Positions 1 through 5,101 of a stretch of 6,704 bases of DNA are shown piece by piece. The stretch is from an uncultured Oscillospiraceae bacterium (lineage in GTDB: Bacteria; Bacillota; Clostridia; Oscillospirales; Acutalibacteraceae): assembly GCA_900555545.1 (NCBI GenBank), contig USLQ01000061.1, forward strand, positions 1 through 6,704, in the 5' to 3' direction. The position numbers were made by a program, and so were the translations under genes. Every line of letters begins with the position of its first letter. The stretch's first letter is position 1. A model generated the notes under the pieces. The model worked only from the letters and a program-made list of their open reading frames with translations. It had not been told where the DNA came from and made no database searches.

Positions 1-1315
1 GCAGATTCCGCACACCGCACATCGCTGTGGGCTCACCTCCGGACACATTCAAATCCTCCGGCAGCACAAATTTAATGCAACGAACCAAAATATCCCTGCA
101 TGTGGGCGCGCTGTGTGCCGGCAGTGTAAGGGTCTTCATCCCACGCGGATATTCCCCACCACTGGGATCTACCTCCGTCAAAATGACGGCCAGGGCAACC
201 CGTTTGCCGGGGCCGACATTCCGGACTGTCACGCTCAGTTGAACAATGCGGCCCGGGGACTCCAGAAGCGTATTACCCAAATCCATCACCATGGAATCCT
301 GGCACCCGCCAACTGTAACATCCACAGGAACCGGGCACGGCTCCGGGTTCACAACAACTCCACAGTCCACTGTGACAGAGGGCGCCGGGAATGTGACAAC
401 GTTCCCCTCCGTATCCGAATAAGTGATCGATTGATTGACAAGCTTGGTACCGGTAGTCTGCGCCGTGTGACGGATGACAAATTCCAGGGTAGCGCCTTCA
501 TTTCCGGTTACGCCGAGCTCAGGAATCCGCCACTGCAACGTATTAGCGTTCACCATCATTGCCGTCCCCTTTGTGGGGGGAACAACATTTGTAATGGTAA
601 AATCTGCGTTAACAATCTCATCAATCACGATATTTGTTGCGCCTGGCTTGGAGATGTTTGCCGCCAGATCGGCAAATATCTGCTCTAAATCAGCGGCGTC
701 AGGTGTCACGGCGACATGGGATGCGTCCGGATCTGACGCCCAGTCATTGAGTACGTTGACGTCAATGCCGTCGGCCCCAACCAGACCGATACAGTAGATC
801 ACAATCCCTGATGCGCGCGCCGCTGCCGCCACCGGAGCCGGAGGCGGTCCTGCAGTTGTCTTGCCATCGGTAAACATGACGATGACTTTTGCATTCGCAG
901 ATGCGGGATCAAACAGCTGCACAGCCTGTGTAAAGGCTGCAGCGTGATTGGTGGAACCGCCCGCTGTCAGGCTGTCTACAGCCGCTTTCAGATCCGATAC
1001 CGATGTGATCAGTTGCGTATTTGCCGTGGCCGTATCCGCAAAACTGACGATACCGATCCTGCTCCCTGAGCCGATGTTGCCATCCTGGGTGCCATCCGTC
1101 GACTCGTCAATGATATCAATAAAAGTTTCGGCCCCAATCTTGAGATTGTCAAGCGGGGTTCCCGACATACTGCCGGACCGATCCAGAACCAGGACGATAT
1201 CCGTCGGGTTGGATGAGATGTCCGGTGCAGCCGCAAGCGCCAATGTCACCCGCAGGCCGCCGGTGCAGTCTATGCGGTCCACGCTGATCTGTTTATTCGA
1301 ATTGGTAATACCCAT
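1..1315 (-). CDS. VWA domain protein, 3'-truncated by window edge
   Basis: The gene begins at ATG 1315-1313 and stays open for 438 codons to the left edge, so the C-terminus is missing. Residues about 38-220 form a von Willebrand factor A domain: a hydrophobic strand (DIVLVL) leads into the MIDAS motif D45-R-S47-G-S49, the MIDAS threonine is T122 in GGSTNH, and the third metal-site loop is FTDG with D150. All key metal ligands are therefore present. Residues about 225-320 look like a beta-rich DUF11/Ig-like region (TNIVIDEIVNADF, then LEFVIRHTA). Residues about 333-438 form a Cys-containing beta domain (SPGRIVQLSVTVRNVGPGKR). The N-terminus is polar, with no signal peptide or membrane segment, so the protein is predicted to be cytoplasmic or exported by an unusual route. 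VWA domains generally mediate metal-dependent protein binding; the partner here is unknown. It is transcribed divergently from the XRE gene and has no visible operon partner. Confidence 0.9.
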   Translation of the reverse strand, partial: MGITNSNKQISVDRIDCTGGLRVTLALAAAPDISSNPTDIVLVLDRSGSMSGTPLDNLKIGAETFIDIIDESTDGTQDGNIGSGSRIGIVSFADTATANTQLITSVSDLKAAVDSLTAGGSTNHAAAFTQAVQLFDPASANAKVIVMFTDGKTTAGPPPAPVAAAARASGIVIYCIGLVGADGIDVNVLNDWASDPDASHVAVTPDAADLEQIFADLAANISKPGATNIVIDEIVNADFTITNVVPPTKGTAMMVNANTLQWRIPELGVTGNEGATLEFVIRHTAQTTGTKLVNQSITYSDTEGNVVTFPAPSVTVDCGVVVNPEPCPVPVDVTVGGCQDSMVMDLGNTLLESPGRIVQLSVTVRNVGPGKRVALAVILTEVDPSGGEYPRGMKTLTLPAHSAPTCRDILVRCIKFVLPEDLNVSGGEPTAMCGVRNL

Positions 1316-1321
1316 TATTTT

Positions 1322-1327
1322 CCTCCT
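1322..1327 (-). promoter_or_regulatory. Shine-Dalgarno site of the VWA gene
   Basis: On the minus strand AGGAGG lies 6 bases before ATG 1315, a near-perfect ribosome binding site that fixes the start. A small perfect hairpin, GGGGC-gtata-GCCCC (1342-1356), lies just upstream in the leader. No convincing minus-strand -35/-10 pair was found; the promoter probably lies in the A/T-rich stretch around 1400-1480. Confidence 0.8.
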
Positions 1328-1452
1328 ACGTGTAGTAGTCTGGGGCTATACGCCCCTGCCATACTATGCAGAAAAAACGGGTGGTGACATCGCGGAGACA
1401 GATTTTATACAAGTTTTATAAAATATCTTGTTTGTAATTGTATTAAAATGTA

Positions 1453-1481
1453 TTGACTTGTGTTTTTAAATGAAATAGAAT
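1453..1481 (+). promoter_or_regulatory. Sigma-A-type promoter for the leader RNA / XRE gene
   Basis: A -35 box TTGACT (1453-1458) and a -10 box TAGAAT (1476-1481) are separated by exactly 17 bases, each one or two mismatches from the consensus. Transcription should start near 1486-1488, about 245 bases before the XRE start codon. It lies in an A/T-rich stretch shared with the divergent VWA gene. Confidence 0.7.
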
Positions 1482-1485
1482 AAAG

Positions 1486-1725
1486 AGGGGAAACTTATTG
1501 AATCATATCCACTGCTTTGTGAGCGCCGGAACGGAATGAGGTGATCAAGGAATGATCCTATCAGGAGGGTTTCACCACTAAATCCATCGGCAACAGACAA
1601 TGCTGCCAGAACAATGATCGTTGATTGAATACCCGTATAAGCGCTTCCGGTACACCAGTGGAAGACGGTGCAGGCATTGCCCGTCTACAATGAGATAACC
1701 TATATCAATTTAATGTAAGAAGGGG
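1486..1725 (+). ncRNA. Candidate structured RNA (long leader or stand-alone ncRNA)
   Basis: About 240 bases lie between a good promoter and the XRE start codon, with no convincing gene but many complementary segments. ATTGA (1497-1501) can pair with TCAAT (1705-1709), closing the domain. GGTGA (1540-1544) pairs with TCACC (1572-1576) around an inner hairpin TCCT-atc-AGGA (1556-1566). GGCA (1589-1592) pairs with TGCC (1604-1607). CTTCC (1644-1648) pairs with GGAAG (1660-1664). AGACGG + GCA (1663-1672) pairs with TGC + CCGTCT (1678-1686). CCGGAA (1526-1531) can also pair at long range with TTCCGG (1645-1650), which would compete with the CTTCC hairpin or form part of a pseudoknot. No terminator separates it from the XRE gene, so it may be that gene's 5' leader. 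Its size and the clostridial setting would fit the raiA-motif RNA class, but that is a guess; no riboswitch core I know was recognised (no T-box, SAM, TPP, cobalamin or c-di-GMP signature). Confidence 0.45.
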
Positions 1726-1732
1726 ATCGGTA

Positions 1733-2224
1733 ATGAACAGCACATTGGGAGAGAAGCTCAAATCGCTTCGCACACTTGTCGGCCTTTCACAGGCGGAAAT
1801 CGCCGACTTTTTGGGGATTGACCGTTCGGCATACTGCTGCTATGAGATCAACCGGGCCAAGCCGGATATCTACAACCTGGCGCGCCTGGCCAAGCTGTTC
1901 CATGTGAGCACAGACTATTTGCTCTTCCCGGAGACGGAGCTCCAGGATCAGGTAAAGCAGTACGAATCGGATATCGCCAATGCAGAACCGCCCACATCTA
2001 TTTTTGACGAGACGTTCCTCACGCTCTCCGATCGGGAGCGCGCGATGATCGTTCAGTGGAGGATTGTTCCGGACCGCGACGCTGTCCTGGAGTTTGTCCA
2101 CCAGCGGTGCACCGAATATATGAAGGGGGAAAATAATTTGTTCCCACCTCTGACCAAGACGAGAGCAAAGCACCGTTCTGCCCGCTCCAATCCGGAAAAT
2201 CCCAGCCAGGATTCTTCCAACTAA
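1733..2224 (+). CDS. XRE-family helix-turn-helix regulator
   Basis: This 163-residue protein carries a Cro/C1-type (XRE) DNA-binding domain at residues 5-64. The pattern is typical: LKSLRTLVGLSQAEIADFLG, then the recognition helix DRSAYCCYE, a basic-Pro turn (NRAKPD), and the closing helix LARLAKLFHVSTDYLL. Such domains bind short palindromic operators, usually as dimers and often as repressors. Residues 65-130 are mostly helical and could be a dimerisation or signal-sensing part; residues 140-163 are a polar, basic and probably disordered tail (TKTRAKHRSARSNP). The start is ATG with AGAAGGGG 7 bases upstream. It is monocistronic: a promoter at 1453-1481 and a strong terminator at 2253-2284 bracket it. 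The unusually long leader suggests post-transcriptional control. The target is unknown; it could act on its own promoter or on the divergent VWA gene. Confidence 0.88.
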   Translation: MNSTLGEKLKSLRTLVGLSQAEIADFLGIDRSAYCCYEINRAKPDIYNLARLAKLFHVSTDYLLFPETELQDQVKQYESDIANAEPPTSIFDETFLTLSDRERAMIVQWRIVPDRDAVLEFVHQRCTEYMKGENNLFPPLTKTRAKHRSARSNPENPSQDSSN

Positions 2225-2252
2225 TGCTCAGAAATGAGAACAAAAAACGCGT

Positions 2253-2284
2253 ACAGGAAAGGGGCCAGCCTTTCCTGTTTTTTT
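2253..2284 (+). terminator. Intrinsic terminator of the XRE gene
   Basis: ACAGGAAAGG (2253-2262) and CCTTTCCTGT (2269-2278) form a perfect 10-bp stem with a 6-base loop, followed by an unbroken T run to 2284. It starts 28 bases after the XRE stop codon. Confidence 0.92.
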
Positions 2285-2315
2285 ATGCATGGATACCTCC
2301 GGGGGCTCCATGCAT
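2285..2315 (+). repeat. Second inverted repeat directly behind the terminator
   Basis: ATGCATGGA (2285-2293) is a perfect inverted match to TCCATGCAT (2307-2315) around a 13-base GC-rich loop. It abuts the T run of the XRE terminator and is followed by a loosely T-rich stretch (GTTTTGTTTT), so it may be a back-up terminator. A protein-binding palindrome is the alternative. Confidence 0.6.
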
Positions 2316-2572
2316 CCAGTTTTGTTTTACCCCTTACATAATATACAATACAAAAAACAGGCAAACCGGTTACAACTCATTTGAAAATCATCATTTTGAC
2401 CAATTTCTCCAGAACGATATTATCTGATATGTTTCTCCCCTCTCTCCTGTCAAAGTATAGTTTTCCCTCTGAAATTATCCCACGGTTGATTCAAAAACCA
2501 GACATCGGTGAGATCCCCTGTGCATATCGCACGAATTATATGTAAATTATATCAAAAAATATTATTTTACAC
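2316..2572. other. AT-rich intergenic gap with no gene seen
   Basis: Together with the hairpins before it and the promoter after it, this stretch makes up the 415-base gap between the XRE gene and the kinase-like operon. No reading frame here has a credible ribosome binding site. The only visible patterns are an octamer AATTATAT repeated 11 bases apart (about 2534-2552) and an A/T-only tract at about 2553-2568, just upstream of the -35 box, which could act as an UP element for RNA polymerase. Confidence 0.5.
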
Positions 2573-2601
2573 TTACAATTATAGGTCATTTGTGGTATGA
2601 T
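2573..2601 (+). promoter_or_regulatory. Sigma-A-type promoter of the kinase-like/YjbR operon
   Basis: TTACAA (2573-2578) and TATGAT (2596-2601) are separated by 17 bases, giving a predicted start near 2608 and a short leader of about 30 bases. The A/T-rich tract immediately upstream resembles an UP element, so expression may be fairly strong. Confidence 0.75.
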
Positions 2602-2639
2602 AAACGTGGATACTACCATGGATTCGGAGGCGAAGCACG

Positions 2640-3269
2640 ATGGAGAAAAACATCATCACAATCAGTCGTGAATTCGGCAGCGGAGGCAGAACAATCGGCC
2701 GGCTTGTGGCGCAACGGCTGGGGTACGATTTCTATGACGGGGAACTCGTCAAAAAGGTGGCCGAAGAGACCGGATTTGACGAGAAATATATTGAACAGGA
2801 GGGCGAATATGCCCCGGTCAAGAGTTGGCTGGCGTATGCATTTTCCGTTCGAGGGGTGGATGCCGTGACAGGTGGGCTGTCCAACGATGACTACCTGTGG
2901 GCCACACAATACAAGGTGATTCGAGAGATTGCCAAAAAGGGCAATTGCGTGATTGTCGGCCGGTGCGCAGATTACATCCTGAAGGATCACGACAACTGCC
3001 TGAACGTCTATGTTCATGCTGACATGCGGGCCCGCGCCGAGCGGATTGTCAAAAAATACGGAGAAAAGCCAGCCAGCCCGCGCAAGCGTCTGGAGGAGAA
3101 GGACAAAAAACGCAAGCTGCACTACAAACGCTACACCGGGCAGGACTGGGGTGTCTCCCAGAACTATCACCTCTGCCTGGACAGCAGCGCGCTCGGCATC
3201 GGCCGGTGTGTGGATATGATTATTGAGGCGCACGAGGATCATCCGGATGAGATCGACTGGGAGGCCTGA
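2640..3269 (+). CDS. Cytidylate kinase-like family protein
   Basis: The 209-residue product matches the Cytidylate_kin2-type P-loop family. The N-terminal strand runs into a nucleotide-binding loop, ISREFGSGGRTIG (residues 8-20), a variant P-loop with R17-T18 where Lys-Ser/Thr is usual, followed by LGYDFYD. A second family signature, VIVGRCADYIL (104-114), comes before a strand LNVYVHAD. A basic lid-like helix follows (about 131-165, rich in Lys and Arg), then HYKRYTGQDWG (161-171) and the closing LDSSALGI (180-187). The length is normal for the family. Members are predicted to bind ATP and phosphorylate a nucleotide or related small molecule, but the substrate is generally unproven; this is not the housekeeping cmk. 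The start is ATG with GGAGG 9 bases upstream. It is the first gene of an operon with the YjbR gene, whose ribosome binding site lies inside this gene's last codons. Confidence 0.88.
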   Translation: MEKNIITISREFGSGGRTIGRLVAQRLGYDFYDGELVKKVAEETGFDEKYIEQEGEYAPVKSWLAYAFSVRGVDAVTGGLSNDDYLWATQYKVIREIAKKGNCVIVGRCADYILKDHDNCLNVYVHADMRARAERIVKKYGEKPASPRKRLEEKDKKRKLHYKRYTGQDWGVSQNYHLCLDSSALGIGRCVDMIIEAHEDHPDEIDWEA

Positions 3270-3271
3270 CC

Positions 3272-3658
3272 GTGGAGCAGTACGGCTGGCTGGACGCCTA
3301 TCTGCTCTCCATGCCAGGGGCCACACGAGATTATAAAATCGAATGGCAGTGGATGCGATACCAAGTGGGCGGACATCTATTCGCAGCGTTGCTGCACCCG
3401 GGCGGTCAATATGACGCACGCTATGCGGGGAAGGATCTGCTCACACTGAAGTGCGACCCCTTGGAATCGGAATTCCTACGCAGCCAATATGCGGAGATTC
3501 TGCCGGGGTTTTATACCGACAAGCGCTGCTGGATCTCTGTAGATCTGGGTGGGGAATTACCGCATGATATGATTTGTAAGCTATGCGCATCTTCCTACCG
3601 CCTCGTGTTTGAAAAGCTGCCAAAAAGACTTCAGCGGGAAATTATGGAAACCGCCTGA
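3272..3658 (+). CDS. MmcQ/YjbR family protein
   Basis: This 128-residue protein fits the small MmcQ/YjbR fold. It has an N-terminal helix (LDAYLLSMPGA), a strand pair with RYQVGGHLFAALL (29-41), the core LTLKCDPLESEFLRSQY (57-73), PGFYTDKRCWISVDL (78-92), where the family expects a Lys followed by Trp, and the C-terminal SYRLVFEKLPK (108-118). Family members have a CyaY-like DNA-binding-type fold, but a biological role is not established for most. The start is GTG at 3272, only 2 bases after the upstream stop; GGGAGG (3259-3264) sits 7 bases before it inside the kinase-like gene, so translation is probably coupled. The tight spacing suggests a functional link with the kinase-like protein, but its nature is not visible. 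No alternative ATG fits both the ribosome binding site and the N-terminal helix. Confidence 0.88.
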   Translation: MEQYGWLDAYLLSMPGATRDYKIEWQWMRYQVGGHLFAALLHPGGQYDARYAGKDLLTLKCDPLESEFLRSQYAEILPGFYTDKRCWISVDLGGELPHDMICKLCASSYRLVFEKLPKRLQREIMETA

Positions 3659-3700
3659 GCGGCACGGGGAAACAATGCCCCGTGCCGCTCCTTTTATCTC
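3657..3700 (+). terminator. Intrinsic terminator of the kinase-like/YjbR operon
   Basis: GAGCGGCACGGGG (3657-3669) and CCCCGTGCCGCTC (3678-3690) form a perfect 13-bp GC-rich stem with an 8-base loop, followed by CTTTTATCTCTTTT. The stem uses the last two bases of the YjbR stop codon. On the minus strand the same hairpin lies just past the anti-sigma-like gene but lacks a T run, so it would work there only weakly. Confidence 0.88.
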
Positions 3701-3706
3701 TTTTAT

Positions 3707-4384
3707 CTATTCGGCGGCAACCGGATCATACTCCGACAGCCAAATAAAGTAACCGTAGGCCCCGCCCTCCAATGCGCGGATCTGATCCGCCGTCATTGTG
3801 CCGTGTAAAAAGAGTCCCCCGTCTGTCGCCGTGACCGGTTCCCCATCCGACGGTATGATGGGGGCGTTGTACAGCACTGCCTCAAGCCACTGAGCCCCTC
3901 CGCTGTGATTGAGTCGTTCAGCCTCCGTTCGGTACAGTTCCAGATTTTTCACAGATAAAAGCGGCACACCACTGTCATACAGCGTGATCTTCACTACAAA
4001 AAGCGTCAAGGGATCATAGGCGTAGTCTTCCATCGCCCGACGCAGGCCGATGGTATAATTACATTCCCCATCCCGCGGCGATGCGTAGCAAGCATACTCC
4101 ATACCATTGGCATAATCCTGATCTGTGATAATATGATGGCAGATATCCCCTTGAATCACCGTTGTTGTCTCCGTCTGTGCCACCTGTCCGCTCCCCTGTT
4201 CGGAGCTGCCATCAAGGGTGCTCCTTGCCGGTTCCGGCGCTCCGATGACGGAAAGCACTCCGATTCCCACAGCCAGGCATCCGGCGGCCGAACAGGCTGC
4301 AATCCGGCTCTGTCGTTTCTTCTTCCGATAATAGGCGTCCCGTCTCCGCAGGAGGGAAGCCACCATCTCCTCACTTGTCTTCAT
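3707..4384 (-). CDS. One-pass membrane protein, probable anti-sigma factor
   Basis: I do not recognise a named family. The 225-residue product has a short, very basic cytoplasmic N-terminus (KTSEEMVASLLRRRDAYYRKKKRQSR, about residues 2-27), one membrane helix (about 28-48, IAACSAAGCLAVGIGVLSVIG), a Ser/Thr/Gln-rich linker (55-77) and an external domain of about 145 residues with four Cys (HH-ending GDICHH segment, then ECNYTIGLRRAMEDY and LFVVKITLYDSG) and a YGYFIWLSEY ending. Its gene overlaps the end of the ECF sigma gene, the usual place for an anti-sigma factor; the cytoplasmic part lacks the HxxxCxxC zinc anti-sigma motif and is much shorter than usual. ATG 4384 is chosen because AAGGGGGA lies 7 bases upstream; an in-frame TTG at 4387 is only 4 bases from it. 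The role is inferred from position and topology only. Confidence 0.82.
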   Translation of the reverse strand: MKTSEEMVASLLRRRDAYYRKKKRQSRIAACSAAGCLAVGIGVLSVIGAPEPARSTLDGSSEQGSGQVAQTETTTVIQGDICHHIITDQDYANGMEYACYASPRDGECNYTIGLRRAMEDYAYDPLTLFVVKITLYDSGVPLLSVKNLELYRTEAERLNHSGGAQWLEAVLYNAPIIPSDGEPVTATDGGLFLHGTMTADQIRALEGGAYGYFIWLSEYDPVAAE

Positions 4385-4946
4385 CAATATTCCCCCTTTG
4401 CATAAGCTTCAAACTGATATCCTCCGGTAATGCCGCACGCAGCGCCTGGCGCGCCCGATAGCAAAGGTTCTCCATCTGCCTGCGGCTGCGATGCAGGATG
4501 CGGCCCACTTCTTCCCGTGTGAAACCCTCAACATAGAGCAGATAGATGACATCCCTATACTGAGGGCTGAGTGAATACAGGGACTGATAGACCGTCTGCT
4601 CCCGCTCCCTGCTGAGGAATGCTTCCTCCGGGGACTGTGCCGGATCAATGTGCGTGACATTTAACGGATCCGTCCTTCTTTTGGCCTGTTTTTTCAAATA
4701 ATCCAGCGCCTTATTCCGTGCGATAGCAAACAGCCAGGTCTCAAAAGCACTCTGCCCCCGGTAGTGCGGCCGTTTTACAATGAGCGTGAAAAAGACATCC
4801 TCACACAGATCCTCTGATGCCGGAAAATCATGGACATAGGTGTTGATAAACAGAATCAGCCGGTCCTTATACAGCCGCACGATCTCCGTCAACCCCTCAT
4901 CATCCCCCGCCAGATAGCGTTGGTAGCTCTCGCCCCCCGCATCCAT
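4371..4946 (-). CDS. ECF-type RNA polymerase sigma factor
   Basis: This 191-residue protein has the two-domain layout of extracytoplasmic-function sigma factors. Region 2 spans about residues 16-88: SEDLCEDVFFTLIVKRPHYRG matches the region 2.2 core-binding helix, and AFETWLFAIARNKALDYLKK (67-86) matches regions 2.3/2.4, which melt and read the -10 element. A linker (90-112) precedes region 4 (about 115-170): LSPQYRDVIYLLYVEGFTREEVGRIL is followed by the recognition helix SRRQMENLCYRARQALR, which reads the -35 element. No region 1.1 or 3 is present. The start is ATG with GGAGG 7 bases upstream. The stop overlaps the next gene by 14 bases, so the two are translated together. It probably recruits RNA polymerase to a small regulon in response to a signal released by the membrane partner. 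A possible self-recognised promoter lies at 4985-5010. Confidence 0.92.
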   Translation of the reverse strand: MDAGGESYQRYLAGDDEGLTEIVRLYKDRLILFINTYVHDFPASEDLCEDVFFTLIVKRPHYRGQSAFETWLFAIARNKALDYLKKQAKRRTDPLNVTHIDPAQSPEEAFLSREREQTVYQSLYSLSPQYRDVIYLLYVEGFTREEVGRILHRSRRQMENLCYRARQALRAALPEDISLKLMQRGNIDEDK

Positions 4947-4984
4947 ATGTCATCCTCCCTCCGACGAACCGGTTCTATCTATTA

Positions 4985-5010
4985 GACGATCTCAAACTGC
5001 AAATCTCTCA
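4985..5010 (-). promoter_or_regulatory. Possible ECF-type promoter of the sigma/anti-sigma operon
   Basis: On the minus strand TGAGAG (5010-5005) is followed 16 bases later by CGTC (4988-4985) and then TAATA. The CGTC -10 core and 16-base spacing fit many ECF promoters, and self-activation is common in that group. The -35 box is only a partial match, and no good sigma-A promoter was found in this gap, so the call is tentative. Confidence 0.3.
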
Positions 5011-5041
5011 CCAAAAGGATTAAATTTCTCTTTTCCAACAT

Positions 5042-5073
5042 CAAAAGGGACCGAATTACATCGGCCCCTTTTG
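5042..5073 (-). terminator. Terminator of the sulfatase/anSME operon
   Basis: Read on the minus strand, CAAAAGGGGCCGA pairs with TCGGTCCCTTTTG around a 6-base loop; one G-U pair keeps the 13-bp stem continuous in that strand's RNA, whereas the plus-strand version has an A-C mismatch at that point. The U-rich part lies in the 3' arm (CCCTTTTG). It begins 29 bases past the anSME stop. Confidence 0.78.
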
Positions 5074-5101
5074 TTTGATTTAACTTTCTCCATCGGTCGC
5101 T

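Noticed and set aside
113..688. 191-codon plus-strand frame opposite the VWA gene
   Set aside because: The minus strand encodes a clear VWA protein with intact motifs over the same bases; the plus frame has no domain or ribosome binding site.
948..1421. 157-codon plus-strand frame crossing the VWA start
   Set aside because: It spans the VWA start region and its leader on the other strand, with no ribosome binding site and no recognised domain.
1498..1539. 13-residue frame from TTG 1498 preceded by AGAGGGG
   Set aside because: Possible leader peptide, but the start is the weak codon TTG, the purine run lies at the very 5' end of the predicted transcript, and the bases are better explained by RNA pairing.
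1486..1725. Known riboswitch or housekeeping RNA (T-box, SAM, TPP, cobalamin, c-di-GMP, tmRNA, RNase P, SRP) as identity of the leader
   Set aside because: None of the conserved core sequences of those classes could be found by eye.
2224..2427. 67-codon frame after the XRE gene
   Set aside because: It runs through the strong terminator and second hairpin and has no ribosome binding site.
2613..3419. 268-codon open frame on the minus strand, antisense to the kinase-like gene
   Set aside because: It covers both real plus-strand genes and their ribosome binding sites and encodes no recognisable protein.
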